From Lentisphaerales bacterium (GTDB taxonomy: Bacteria; Verrucomicrobiota; Lentisphaeria; Lentisphaerales; Lentisphaeraceae), in the NCBI GenBank assembly GCA_022446985.1, contig JAKVBD010000005.1, forward strand, positions 1 to 64,000: 64,000 nucleotides of DNA. The letters are read 5' to 3'. The position numbers and the translations under genes were made by a program. A model generated the notes under the pieces. That model was not told where the DNA came from. It did not search any database and saw only the letters and a list, made by a program, of their open reading frames with translations. Positions 27,599 to 36,862 of this stretch are shown in pieces (the stretch's first letter is position 1; every line of letters starts with the position of its first letter).

Positions 27599-28693
27599 AT
27601 GCGACTTTCCCTTTTTGCTCTCCTGGTTTTGTTCATGACATCTTGTTCTATGGATTATCATAAGAATGACTCTGGTAATGAACCGCAGTATGATTTTTCG
27701 TCAGACAAAGGTAAACGTCGAAGGTCTTATCAGACTCATGGCAGTGCTTATCAGTCTACCAGAGAAAGAATGCTTTCTGGCGATTACTCTCAACCAACTC
27801 AACAGCAAGAGGTAAGGCAGGAGTCTCAGGCCGTTCAGGAAGCCCCAAAAGAGCCGGAAAAGAAAGTATGGGTTGATCCCAACCGCGATATTGCCAAGCG
27901 TTACCCGATAAAAAATGTCTCTTGTGATCAAATTGAACCGTTGATTCGCGGTCTGTTATCACCTAATGGCGGTCTTTCTTATATTCGTCAGTTTAACTCA
28001 ATTCTGGTCCTCGATAAACCGGCAGTTCATGAAAAGGTCAAAGCTGTTTTAGATGCAACGGTTCGAGATGCAGTGAATGTGCGAATAGATGTTGAGTTCG
28101 CTGGCAATCAGTCTTTTGATGATTATGGGATCAATGTCAGACACAATGGTATAATCATTAATGACGGCAAGGTTCATTGGCCGGATAAAGTGGCTGTCGA
28201 TATTCGCGGTCAATCAGGCAGACAACAGACAAATACCAAGCAGCTGCTGACGACGATGAGTGGGCATGCAGCCAGTCTTTGGGTGACGAATACTGTAGTT
28301 GATAAACAAATATTTCAACAATACCGCTTTATTCCCTTTCACGGTCGCCTAGGAGGCCGCTCTATTGTTTTACAGGCTCCTCAGGTGAGAGAGGTCGGGA
28401 CATCACTTTACATATTGCCAATCTATGGCGATGATGGCATGGTGACGGTTGAGTTATTTCCTGTATTGACTACAGAAGTTGGTGGCAAACGTCAGTCGTT
28501 CAGAGTGGAGAAAGTGCAGACCAGAGTGACAGGAAGACCGGGGCAGAGATTATTTTTAGGAGGGATGGATCGCTCGATGAACAATTTTTTCTCAAGTATT
28601 TTTAATCCCATTGGTGTAAATAAGGGAAAAGTCACTGATCTTGTAAATATATATGTTACTCCTTATGTGATGAAAAGAGGAAATGGAAGATGA
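27599..28693 (+). CDS. Secretin-like lipoprotein
   Basis: A 364-aa lipoprotein: signal MRLSLFALLVLFMTSC with lipobox MTSC. A charged, glutamine-rich linker leads to a secretin N1-like module (KRYPIKNVSCDQIEPLIRGL, then FNSILVLDKPAVHEKVKAVL). The C-terminal half has secretin-like strands, for example TSLYILPIYGDDGMVTVELF, then GRPGQRLFLGGM and VNIYVTPYVMKRG. It is shorter than pore-forming GspD/PilQ secretins and lacks their usual multiple N-domains. It may be an accessory or reduced secretin-like outer-membrane lipoprotein. The ATG at 27599 gives the clean signal; a TTG at 27587 is in frame. It overlaps the next lipoprotein gene by 4 bp (ATGA), so the two form an operon. Confidence 0.75.
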   Translation: MRLSLFALLVLFMTSCSMDYHKNDSGNEPQYDFSSDKGKRRRSYQTHGSAYQSTRERMLSGDYSQPTQQQEVRQESQAVQEAPKEPEKKVWVDPNRDIAKRYPIKNVSCDQIEPLIRGLLSPNGGLSYIRQFNSILVLDKPAVHEKVKAVLDATVRDAVNVRIDVEFAGNQSFDDYGINVRHNGIIINDGKVHWPDKVAVDIRGQSGRQQTNTKQLLTTMSGHAASLWVTNTVVDKQIFQQYRFIPFHGRLGGRSIVLQAPQVREVGTSLYILPIYGDDGMVTVELFPVLTTEVGGKRQSFRVEKVQTRVTGRPGQRLFLGGMDRSMNNFFSSIFNPIGVNKGKVTDLVNIYVTPYVMKRGNGR

Positions 28694-29259
28694 TTACCAG
28701 GCCAATGGCCCACGTTTTATTATTGGCTGTATTTGCTATTTTGTGTTCTTGTCAGACTGTTCGAGTCAAAGTTGATTACAATGATCAGGTAGACTTTTTT
28801 GATTTTCAGGAGTTTGCCTTTCTAGAAGCTCCTAAAAAGAATTCTAAGGGCTATGTCTCGATGGGGGATCAATCGATGAAGAATATGATTAGAAAGTCCC
28901 TGCAGGAAAAAGGAGTCACTGAAGTGGAATCTTCAAAGGCTGATATTTTGGTGGCGATAAATGTTTCTGAAAAAGACAAAGTCTACTACAGCAATGTTCA
29001 CCCGGGATACTACAGCTATGGTGGCTGGGGATACTCTCATCATTGGATCCAGCCAGAAGAGTACACTGAATCGACGATTGTTCTGGCTTTTGTTGATCCG
29101 AAAACAAAGAAAGCTCTGTGGGAAGGAAGTTGCAAGAATACCAGCTTTGATACTATCTCAGATGAAAATTTACAGAAGATTGTCAATGCATTCTTTAATT
29201 ACTACCCTCCCCTTCCCGGTGAAGGTTTTGAAGGATATGATGTTGAAATAAAAGAGTAA
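28690..29259 (+). CDS. DUF4136-like lipoprotein
   Basis: A 189-aa probable lipoprotein. The signal is hydrophobic (MAHVLLLAVFAILCSC) with a lipobox-type LCSC. The body matches the DUF4136 layout: VKVDYNDQVDFFDFQEFAFL near the start, MIRKSLQEKGVTEVESSKAD ILVAINV, a glycine/tyrosine-rich loop (YSYGGWGYSHHW), then TIVLAFVDPKTKKALWEGS. The end is helical with NFNYYPP-like residues. Members are periplasmic or outer-membrane lipoproteins of unknown function. Its start overlaps the stop of the secretin-like gene, which suggests coupled translation. A clear terminator follows. Confidence 0.82.
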   Translation: MITRPMAHVLLLAVFAILCSCQTVRVKVDYNDQVDFFDFQEFAFLEAPKKNSKGYVSMGDQSMKNMIRKSLQEKGVTEVESSKADILVAINVSEKDKVYYSNVHPGYYSYGGWGYSHHWIQPEEYTESTIVLAFVDPKTKKALWEGSCKNTSFDTISDENLQKIVNAFFNYYPPLPGEGFEGYDVEIKE

Positions 29260-29300
29260 TTATTTAATTATTGACTTATTTAATGCGGTATAGATTTTGA

Positions 29301-29332
29301 GCTTGAGAGTTGATTAATTCTCAAGCTTTTTT
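29301..29332 (+). terminator. Rho-independent terminator of the lipoprotein operon
   Basis: The 8-bp stem GCTTGAGA/TCTCAAGC with a 10-base loop is followed by T6, 42 bases after the DUF4136 stop. Confidence 0.9.
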
Positions 29333-29507
29333 CTTTTAGTGGTGTAGTAGATATGGCTATTTTCTTGACATGATTACAAGAGTCAGGAAAGATTTACAGG
29401 TAGGACTAGAGGTGAAGCGGAAGAGTTCTTTCGCGCCCGTTCATGCTTTATTTGAGGAGTTTGTGTTAAGCTTGAGGAAAACAATTCTCTTTATTGTTCT
29501 TGCCTAT

Positions 29508-29690
29508 CTTTTCGATCCGGTAATCCTGTCTAATATCTTCTTCAGCGAGTAGTATTTGACTTCCCGATCTTGTGTCTCTTTTCCGATTCTGTAATCCTGT
29601 CTAAATTTTCCATTTCTATATACCTTTCCCCCTCCCGTTCCTGTGTCTCTTTTTTAATCATGTAATCCTGTCGAACTTTTCCTTCTTCTT
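29508..29690. repeat. Degenerate tandem repeat, period 71 bp, three units
   Basis: The core TAATCCTGTC occurs at 29521, 29592 and 29663, exactly 71 bases apart each time. It is preceded by CTTTT.CGAT.C.G-like and followed by TAA/GAA-TTTTCC-like sequence, with TGTGTCTCTT between units. The surrounding 29333-29776 holds no credible gene. The core also appears at 41911 (TATCCTGTCTAA). Confidence 0.75.
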
Positions 29691-29776
29691 TTTATCTCAA
29701 AATTGCTTTTCCCCTCCCCTGGCTTGACTTTAGTGAGTTCTCTGGTATTTGGTTAGCGCAAATAACCAGGTTTATC

Positions 29777-31399
29777 ATGAACATAACTTTTTTATCTGTT
29801 AACAGCTCATTCTCGCATACGTCTATGGCGTATCATATTCTGAAAGGATATTCAGATCCTGAAGAAGAGCATAATTGGCAGATGGTTGAGTGTACGATCA
29901 ATGAGAAGGTTGAGCGTGTTCTGCGTCAGCTGGCTAAAACAGAACCTGACTGGTTACTGGCTTCATGTTATATATTCTCTGTTAAAGAACTCTTTGAAAT
30001 CTTGCGTCGTTATGTGCTTATAAAGCCCGATGTTAAAGTCATTCTTGGCGGCCCAGAGTTACTTGGAAATAATGAAGAGTTACTGCGCGAGTATCCCTGG
30101 ATTACACTGGCTGTGCGTGGCGAAGGGGAAGTCCCTTTAAAACGCGTCGTTGCTGGTGAGAGATATGATCGCATTCGCGGTTTGTGCTGGATAGATGAAG
30201 AAGATCGCTATCGTGATAATGGAACTGCTGACCTAGCCGATATGGAAGAGGTCATTCCGCACTACAATAAGCTTTTTGATACAGAGCGGCCTTTTGTACA
30301 GTATGAGACCTCTCGTGGTTGTCCAAATCGCTGTACGTTCTGCACCAGTTCACTAGACCCTATTTTGCGTTACATACCTCTTGAAGAAGTTCGTTTTCAT
30401 TTACAGCGCATTCAGAGAGCCGGTATTAAAGAGGTTCGAATTCTTGACCGGACTTTTAATAGTAAAAACAGCCGTTTGGTTGAGTTGCTCACGATGTTCC
30501 GTGAAGAATTCCCTGGGTTGCGTTTTCACTGTGAAGTCGATCCTGCCTTTATTCAGGAGAGTTTTTTTGAAGCTTTGGAGTTAGCACCACCAGGACAGAT
30601 GCACATAGAGACCGGTTTACAGACTTTCTCTGAAGATACTTATGAAATTGTTCAGCGTATTGGTCCTATGGATAGAACTGTTTCTGGACTAACGCGTATT
30701 TGTGCTATGAAGAATGTTGAAGTCCATGCTGACCTGATCGGTGGTTTACCTGGCTGTACTGTTGAAAGTCATTATGAGGATTTAATGACATTATTTAAGA
30801 TGGAGCCACATGAAATTCAGTTGGAAAATCTTAAAATTTTACCAGGAACTCCATTGGCTAAGAGACCTGAGCTGGTCCACTCCCCTACTGCTCCTTATGA
30901 AGTTTTGCGAACAGAAACTATGAGTTTTGATGATCTATGTGCTGTTAGCAATTGGTCTAAGATGCTTGATTGGTTCTACAATTATTTGCCAATTCAGAAA
31001 GTTTTTTTGCATTGTTGTAACTCAGAATATGAGTTCTTCTCAAATCTGTATGAGTTCCTAGATTCAGAAGGTGCTTTTGAAAAGCCACTCAGTGCCAAGA
31101 AACGCTTTGAGCTTCTATATGATTATCTTATAAAAATTGATGATCAGGAACATATTGCTATGTTAGCAGCTGCTTGGTATGTAGCTGGCTTTTCTCCTGA
31201 ACGTGGTCTTTTCCCAGCCACACTTTACCGTGAAGATGAATTCCCTGATGACCTTGAGTTGCTTTTAGGAACTGTTCACGACAAATGGCACAAACGTTTT
31301 GAAATTCAGCTTCCTAAAAACAATTTATATATTTCTTACAGTAAAGGCATGATCAATTCTGCTGATACTGCTATTGCTGTTTGGAGATCTTTTAACTAG
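29777..31399 (+). CDS. B12-binding radical SAM protein (DUF4080-type C-terminus)
   Basis: A 540-aa radical SAM enzyme. An N-terminal cobalamin-binding-like Rossmann domain is seen in LLASCYIFSVKELFEIL and VKVILGGPELLG..EE. The radical SAM core starts FVQYETSRGCPNRCTFCTSS with CxxxCxxC ligands for the 4Fe-4S cluster. HIETGLQTFSEDTYEIVQRI and DLIGGLPG are later core motifs. The C-terminal ~180 residues resemble the DUF4080 extension. Such proteins often methylate or rearrange unactivated carbons, but the substrate here is unknown. It starts at ATG 29777 with only a weak ribosome site and stands alone between long non-coding stretches. Confidence 0.88.
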   Translation: MNITFLSVNSSFSHTSMAYHILKGYSDPEEEHNWQMVECTINEKVERVLRQLAKTEPDWLLASCYIFSVKELFEILRRYVLIKPDVKVILGGPELLGNNEELLREYPWITLAVRGEGEVPLKRVVAGERYDRIRGLCWIDEEDRYRDNGTADLADMEEVIPHYNKLFDTERPFVQYETSRGCPNRCTFCTSSLDPILRYIPLEEVRFHLQRIQRAGIKEVRILDRTFNSKNSRLVELLTMFREEFPGLRFHCEVDPAFIQESFFEALELAPPGQMHIETGLQTFSEDTYEIVQRIGPMDRTVSGLTRICAMKNVEVHADLIGGLPGCTVESHYEDLMTLFKMEPHEIQLENLKILPGTPLAKRPELVHSPTAPYEVLRTETMSFDDLCAVSNWSKMLDWFYNYLPIQKVFLHCCNSEYEFFSNLYEFLDSEGAFEKPLSAKKRFELLYDYLIKIDDQEHIAMLAAAWYVAGFSPERGLFPATLYREDEFPDDLELLLGTVHDKWHKRFEIQLPKNNLYISYSKGMINSADTAIAVWRSFN

Positions 31400-31801
31400 C
31401 CTTGTCTAACCAGCCTTTCATTTTCGGCTTTTAATTCAGTTAAATTTTCTATCCCTTTTTAGATCTAATTTTCGCTCTTGGTATTATCACATTTATGCTT
31501 TCTTTTAATAAGTCAATAATACACTAATTATTTAAAAATAAAAAATATAATAAATAATTGCATAATTATTAACTTTTATGTAAGTTTGTGAATTGTAGGT
31601 ATTTGAGGTGTGTGGGTTTCTTTGTTGGATATGGCCAAAATTGACGTTTGATTTAATGCGGATGATATACAAGAGACATAAAAATGTTTAACGAATGAGA
31701 TTTACATTCAGAGTGAATTGAGATTTGAGCTTAAAAATAAAGGTAGAATTAGGGGCTATAATGAAGCTAGAGAGTTTAAACGAGGGGGATTAAGAAAACT
31801 C
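31400..31801. other. Gene-free AT-rich region between convergent genes
   Basis: No coding region, no convincing hairpin terminator and no repeat matching the rest of the window was seen in these 402 bases. Confidence 0.6.
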
Positions 31802-34800
31802 TTACTCTGGCAGAGGTATACTGGATGAAGTAGAAAAGAAAATTCTAAGTGTATCGTTTTGATCTGTAACTACTATAAAGGATCCATCTGGGCTAAAGCT
31901 ACAGTCAATTAGTGGAGAGAAAAGAGATGTGAGTGGAAAGAGTTCTTCACCATTTACTGCATTCCAAAGGTAGGGAGTCGTGTCATTTTTACTTATGGAA
32001 ATTAAACGCTTAGCATCAGGGGAAAGAGAGTAACTTGAAATATCATTTCGAGTACCGCCACTGAATTCAATTCTATTCATTGTATTTAGATACTGTATGG
32101 TAACTTTGTTATCACTTGAAGAAGTAATGCAAGCAGGTCCTTCAGCAGTCATTTGTGCATGAATCCGAAATATGTTTTTATTGTGCCCGGAATGAAAGAG
32201 TTCATCGAGTGTGAATGATGCTAGAGAATATTCGTAAATGATATGATTAGAGTCAACCAACAAAAGCTTATTGGGAGAAAGCCAGCAAACATTTGTGAAG
32301 CTTTGCTCTGGCAATAAAGGCTGTAGGGCAGGGGAGTCACTGATACTTTTATAAAGGTAGAGTTTATTATCAGTTGAGAGTAAAGCGGTACTTGTGCCGT
32401 CTGGTGAAATCTCTGCTTTACGGGGCAGTATCTCCAGTGGTCGCATCGTCCGATTATTTTTGTTGAGTTCTATAATTATACCATTGCTTAAGACAATGAT
32501 GTAAAAGTCATAGTCTTTAACATACTTAAATGAAAGTACCTTATGGTTAGTCAGTGGATAATTGGACTCGAGCGGATCATCAGACATGGAGCCATTTGGG
32601 AAAATAGTATGTATGGAGCCACTTTCATCAAGAACAAATACTTCCTGAGAATCATTTGCTATAGAGTAGGCTTTGAGACCTTGAAAGACATAATCTTTTT
32701 GAATGTGATTAGTCGCTGACTGGTCATCAGAGATAGTATGTATACTGCCGGTATAGTCAGAAGAAACCGCAAAAAGTTTAGGTGTATCTTTCAGTGTGGT
32801 GAGGCTGTTTATGGTGTTGGTGTGCACTTTAATTGTTTTGTGTGGATTTTCTGAATAAGGTTCTATGAGCACTATTGAGCGATCTTTTGATGCTGTTGCT
32901 ATAAGATTCAAAGAAGGCAGATAAGTTGTTGCCATAACGTCGCTCTTATGAAAAAATCCACGCCACTTTGTACCGGTTTCAAGATTCCATATGATCATTG
33001 ATTTATCTTTTGAGACTGTAACTATCTCATTGTCAGATATAAAACAAGCATCGCGAATGATGTCTTTATGTGTATCCTTTTTACTGAAATCAGGTGTAGA
33101 AATCAGGCGTCCATTACCTGTGTAATTCCAAAGTTTTGGCGTTTGAGTCCAGCCGATACTAATCATCTTTAGGCTGTCCTTGGAAAAGATGACTTTACTG
33201 CACCTTAAGTCTTTTAGATGGGTATAAGTGGAGACCGGAGATGCAAAATTTGAACCTGCCCAGTCCCAGAATTTAATGGAGCCGGTGTCATCGCAAGAAA
33301 CGAGGAATTTACCATCGGGTGTGAAGTCAAGGAAGCGAATGGGCTTTGACGCTGCTTTAAAGGTGATTAGAGGCTCTGGAGAAGAATTGTTAAAGTCTAC
33401 CTTCCAGATTCGAATAAAGCCATCAGAGGAGGCTGTAATCGCTTTGGTGGAGTCTTCAGAAAAAATGGCATATTCAACGTCTGAAATACCCTTAGATTTG
33501 TGTTTTAGTGAACTTAACAGTTTGCCGCTGGACGCATCCCAGATCTTGGCTGTGTCATCCCAACTGGCGGTAATCAGGTAATCTTCATCTGTAGAAAGCT
33601 GGATACTGGCGATAGCTTCCCGGTGCCCCAGCAAAGGTTGATAGTCTGGAAGTGACTTAAGGTACAGGTAGCCCCATTCCCAGCCGCGAAGTTCGGGGCT
33701 GATATTTTCTAAAACTTTCATTGCCTGGACATATGAAACATTGCCTTTGCGCAAACGGCTGGCTAGCATATTTATTTGCTGGTCTGTGCGAGTCATTTTA
33801 GTTTTTTGGTCTAAAAGAACTTTCTGTTGACTGAGTAAAGTAAGTTCCTCATTTATCTTTAAAAGTTCATCTTTGTGGGATTGGATGTCTGAGTTCAGTT
33901 TGTCTCGTTGTGAACTTAAGTCTTTGATAATTAAATTATTTTGGGTTTCCCTTTCCCGTTGTTTTAATAGGATGATAATAAATACTACGGTAATTACCAC
34001 AGTCAATAATGAAATAATACTTAGAGTTTTAGCGTATTTAAGTCTTTGGCGGTTTCGAATGACGTCTTTTTTGCCTTTATCGAGCATGGACTCTTGCAGA
34101 AATTCTTTTTCTCTACGAGTGAAAAAGTCGGGGAATTTAGCCATGAGTTTAGTACCTTCACGCAAAAGCGAGCCAGTGAGAAGGTGTTCTTTTTTCTCTT
34201 GTGCTAAGGACTTTTCCCAGGTTCTCAGAGGTAGTTCTAAATTTGACTTAAAGACTAAAAAGTTTTCATGTTCCTGAGCAAGCTTCTTAATTCTTGGCCA
34301 GGAGCGGATGAGGGATTCATGACTGACACTGACAACAGAACTTTCATTTAGACGACTGACGGTGAAAAGGCGGTTGGCAACAAAGTGATCGATAACCTGC
34401 CGATAGAGAATATTGTCGTAGGCTTCATCGAGAGGCATCCAGTTTCTTATGATGTTGCGTTCACGGGTGTAGGACATGAGTTTTAAGATAACCAATGGCA
34501 GCGCTTTTTGGCATTCTTCTGGTAGCTCATTTAGAGTCATTTCAGCGCGTTGGCTGAGGGCTCCGGCAATTCCCCCAAGTGACTTGTATTTTTCCCAGGT
34601 GATCATGCCTTCTTCAGTGACACCGTCATAAAGTTCGGTCAATAAAAATTCCAAAAGAGGCAAGCCTTCTGGAGAGTTGATGGCTTCCCGACAGAGGCTT
34701 TGTTCGAGGCCATTACCTGTTTCCGGGTCATCTTCAAAACTGAGACCAGCGGCGATCGCAGGGTAGCGGATAATTTCATTTAGTTCGTATTCACTTGGAG

Positions 34801-35653
34801 GAAAAAGCTGTAGCAAACCCTGGGATTTGGTTATTTCTTTAACCTGGGGCAATGAATCTAAAGAGGGGAGGAAATCGCTTCGAAGCGAGCTGATGACGAT
34901 GATATTTTCAAGACGACTGAGTCGCACTAAAAATTTATCAAATAATTGTCGTTGTTGACTTTCGTTTTCGTTGGTGAAAAAAGACTCCAGCTGGTCAAAG
35001 AAAAAGATCATGCCAAACTGCTTGCGGGGTTGACCATTCATGTCAGCGGCGGCTTTGAGCCATTCTTCAATTTCCGAATCAGCTATTTCAGGGTCATTGC
35101 TTTCTTCGATGTCTGTGTCAAGTTTTTCGTTTAAGCTTTGTCTAAGTTGTTCCTGCCAAGTTGATTTCTTGGTTTTGAATTCAATAATTTGGTAATCCCA
35201 GAGTGACTTGTTCCCATAGAGTGTATACTCAGTTAAGATCGGTAGAAGCCCAGCTCTGACAAGTGAACTCTTTCCACAACCACTGCTGCCGTGAATCAAT
35301 AACAAGTCATTCTCAGATGCCCGTTGTAGGCGCAGTAAATCAAGAGCACGAGAGATGGCAAAGGTTCTGCCAAAAAAGACAGGGGAGTGCTTGTACTCAA
35401 AAGTTTTTAAGCCGATATATGGGGCGCCTTCCCAGGATCTCTGTGGAATACGACGACAATCGGGGTAAAGGGATTTTATACTACGTCTGAGAAAGCGGAA
35501 CAGGTGCCGTTCAAGTTCTGCAAGATCTTTGAAGTCGAGAGATATAAAATTGGCGTCATTAATTTCACCGGCTAAAGCAGATTTGCGAACATTTACTGCA
35601 TCTGGAAGAAGGGCATCCTTGCCATTTTTGAAAGACAGTAGCGTGAGGCATTG
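31802..35653 (-). CDS. STAND NTPase-WD40 part of a frameshifted kinase-STAND-WD40 protein
   Basis: The open frame runs to 35653, well above the first possible start (TTG 35305). Translating 35305-35640 gives a coherent domain end (NFISLDFKDLAELERHLFRF) and the STAND entry APYIGLKTFEYKHSPVFFGR. After that come Walker A GSSGCGKSS, Walker B MIFFFDQLESFF, a winged-helix region and a transmembrane helix (LSIISLLTVVITVVFIIILL). A coiled coil follows, and then about ten WD40-like blades (first: DEDYLITASWDDTAKIWDAS). The sequence has no ATG or GTG near the domain start, and it continues the C-terminal domain of the kinase gene in the -1 frame. I infer one ~1650-aa protein. STAND proteins are oligomerising switches in signalling or defence. 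Confidence 0.8.
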   Translation of the reverse strand, partial: QCLTLLSFKNGKDALLPDAVNVRKSALAGEINDANFISLDFKDLAELERHLFRFLRRSIKSLYPDCRRIPQRSWEGAPYIGLKTFEYKHSPVFFGRTFAISRALDLLRLQRASENDLLLIHGSSGCGKSSLVRAGLLPILTEYTLYGNKSLWDYQIIEFKTKKSTWQEQLRQSLNEKLDTDIEESNDPEIADSEIEEWLKAAADMNGQPRKQFGMIFFFDQLESFFTNENESQQRQLFDKFLVRLSRLENIIVISSLRSDFLPSLDSLPQVKEITKSQGLLQLFPPSEYELNEIIRYPAIAAGLSFEDDPETGNGLEQSLCREAINSPEGLPLLEFLLTELYDGVTEEGMITWEKYKSLGGIAGALSQRAEMTLNELPEECQKALPLVILKLMSYTRERNIIRNWMPLDEAYDNILYRQVIDHFVANRLFTVSRLNESSVVSVSHESLIRSWPRIKKLAQEHENFLVFKSNLELPLRTWEKSLAQEKKEHLLTGSLLREGTKLMAKFPDFFTRREKEFLQESMLDKGKKDVIRNRQRLKYAKTLSIISLLTVVITVVFIIILLKQRERETQNNLIIKDLSSQRDKLNSDIQSHKDELLKINEELTLLSQQKVLLDQKTKMTRTDQQINMLASRLRKGNVSYVQAMKVLENISPELRGWEWGYLYLKSLPDYQPLLGHREAIASIQLSTDEDYLITASWDDTAKIWDASSGKLLSSLKHKSKGISDVEYAIFSEDSTKAITASSDGFIRIWKVDFNNSSPEPLITFKAASKPIRFLDFTPDGKFLVSCDDTGSIKFWDWAGSNFASPVSTYTHLKDLRCSKVIFSKDSLKMISIGWTQTPKLWNYTGNGRLISTPDFSKKDTHKDIIRDACFISDNEIVTVSKDKSMIIWNLETGTKWRGFFHKSDVMATTYLPSLNLIATASKDRSIVLIEPYSENPHKTIKVHTNTINSLTTLKDTPKLFAVSSDYTGSIHTISDDQSATNHIQKDYVFQGLKAYSIANDSQEVFVLDESGSIHTIFPNGSMSDDPLESNYPLTNHKVLSFKYVKDYDFYIIVLSNGIIIELNKNNRTMRPLEILPRKAEISPDGTSTALLSTDNKLYLYKSISDSPALQPLLPEQSFTNVCWLSPNKLLLVDSNHIIYEYSLASFTLDELFHSGHNKNIFRIHAQMTAEGPACITSSSDNKVTIQYLNTMNRIEFSGGTRNDISSYSLSPDAKRLISISKNDTTPYLWNAVNGEELFPLTSLFSPLIDCSFSPDGSFIVVTDQNDTLRIFFSTSSSIPLPE

Positions 35654-36765
35654 TTATTTTCAGCCAGAACATCTTCCATGAAGACAGCTTTGTTCCACAT
35701 GAGGGCGATCACAACATGAGCTTCATCGTTAAAGCCATAGGCTGTTTGTAGGTCGATCCCACGACCATAGTAGACTTTAAAATTGCGAATGACTCTATCG
35801 ATTATAGCGCGCTCTGCCTGGCAGTCGTCACCAATAATCAAGGAAAGCTTGAGAGTTGGAGCAGGATTGGTCAGTTTCTCAAGAACTGAAAAGATCTCGT
35901 CTATAGTAGGCCGCAGTCGCGGCTCAAGTGAAAGGCTTTTTGAGATGAGGTCACTGACTTGACCTTTAAGTTCGGGTATGTAGTCTTCTAATTGGGAGAT
36001 TTGGCCGCGGCGGCATTTTTCTTTTATAGCCAGAAAGGTCTCATTTATGTCATCCAGAAAAGGGTGTTGTCCTGTCAGGGTATAGAAGAGCATGGTGGCA
36101 AAGGAGTAAACGTCTGTTGCTTTGCTCAGCTCTTGAGACTCTAATTGCTCCGGAGAGGAAAACGCTGGCGTGCCATGGTAGGTGTCTTGATCTTGATCAT
36201 CGCCTATGATTCCAGCTATACCGAGGTCGAGAAGTCGCGCTTGTCCATTGGTTGAAACCATGACATTTGCTGGCTTAAGGTCTTTGTGAATGATGTCTTC
36301 ATAGTGCAGGCCGCGGAGAATATCGGCGGTTTGCTTGAGGATATCCAGTTTTTCTTTGAGGCTGCAGTTCTTTTTTTGAAAATATTTATCAAGGGTATCG
36401 CCTTTTACCAGAGGCATTGAAAAATATGTCCATTCCCGACCTTGCTCGTCTTTGTCTTTGCCACAGCGATAAACTGTGATGACACCAGGTAAGTCCAGGC
36501 TACTAAGCAGGGCCAGTTCGTGTTTATAGCGTTCACTGGTATCGGCATCGATATTTGTTGCGACAAATTTCAGGGCTTCTTCCCGGCCCAGTTCTTTGTT
36601 AAAGGCCCGGTAAACAGGTGAACTCTCAGGTTCGGAGAGCCTTTCATGCAGCTGGTATTGTCCAAAAACAGTGTTACTTCCAGGTTCATTTGCTGGCTTT
36701 GTGACAATAGGCTGCTGTCCCCAGGGAGGAATGCTTGAACTATTTGTTATCTTTTTTGTTGCCAT
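35593..36765 (-). CDS. Ser/Thr protein kinase ending in half of a DUF4062-like domain
   Basis: A 390-aa Hanks-type kinase. The invariant lysine is in EEALKF (residue 66). The catalytic loop HKDLKPANV is at 160-168, with a DLG (in place of DFG) at 180-182 and SPE at 204-206. ATDVYSFATMLFYTLTGQHP is subdomain IX. The glycine loop is poor (LSEPESSPVYRA), so nucleotide binding may be unusual. After residue ~300 the chain reads LSLIIGDDCQAERAIIDRVI and VVIALMWNKA, resembling the first half of the DUF4062/effector domain that precedes STAND NTPases. It ends at TAA 35595. The second half of that domain lies in the -1 frame of the next gene, so this gene and the next look like one broken gene. Confidence 0.85.
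   Translation of the reverse strand: MATKKITNSSSIPPWGQQPIVTKPANEPGSNTVFGQYQLHERLSEPESSPVYRAFNKELGREEALKFVATNIDADTSERYKHELALLSSLDLPGVITVYRCGKDKDEQGREWTYFSMPLVKGDTLDKYFQKKNCSLKEKLDILKQTADILRGLHYEDIIHKDLKPANVMVSTNGQARLLDLGIAGIIGDDQDQDTYHGTPAFSSPEQLESQELSKATDVYSFATMLFYTLTGQHPFLDDINETFLAIKEKCRRGQISQLEDYIPELKGQVSDLISKSLSLEPRLRPTIDEIFSVLEKLTNPAPTLKLSLIIGDDCQAERAIIDRVIRNFKVYYGRGIDLQTAYGFNDEAHVVIALMWNKAVFMEDVLAENNNASRYCLSKMARMPFFQMQ
35625..35629 (-). other. Frameshift site (A5 run on the minus strand)
   Basis: In the kinase frame the codons are TCA AAA ATG; in the STAND frame the same bases read TTC AAA AAT. The shift is -1. The -1 frame is closed upstream by TAA at 35654-35656, so the crossover must lie between about 35594 and 35653. 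The A5 run is the likeliest place. Confidence 0.6.
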
Positions 36766-36862
36766 AACTTCCAGTAAGAGAGAGAAACTTCTGTAATTAT
36801 TGATTAGGTATACATATATTGTCTTTGATGGGAAATTTCACTTACAGGTAAAAGAAAATTAG
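36766..36862. promoter_or_regulatory. Divergent promoter region of kinase and sigma-FHA genes
   Basis: These 97 bp separate two divergent start codons and must hold both promoters. The strand is AT-rich (TTATTGATTAGGTATACATA). GTATACATATATTG could contain a -10 for the sigma gene, but I cannot assign boxes with confidence. Confidence 0.4.

Noticed and set aside
29370-29552. A 60-aa plus-strand frame
   Set aside because: It runs into the 71-bp repeats, has no signal or motif, and has a poor start context.
35625-35635. A classical programmed -1 slippery heptamer
   Set aside because: The zero-frame bases A-AAA-ATG do not fit X-XXY-YYZ; a frameshift there is inferred from protein continuity only, and an indel is equally possible.
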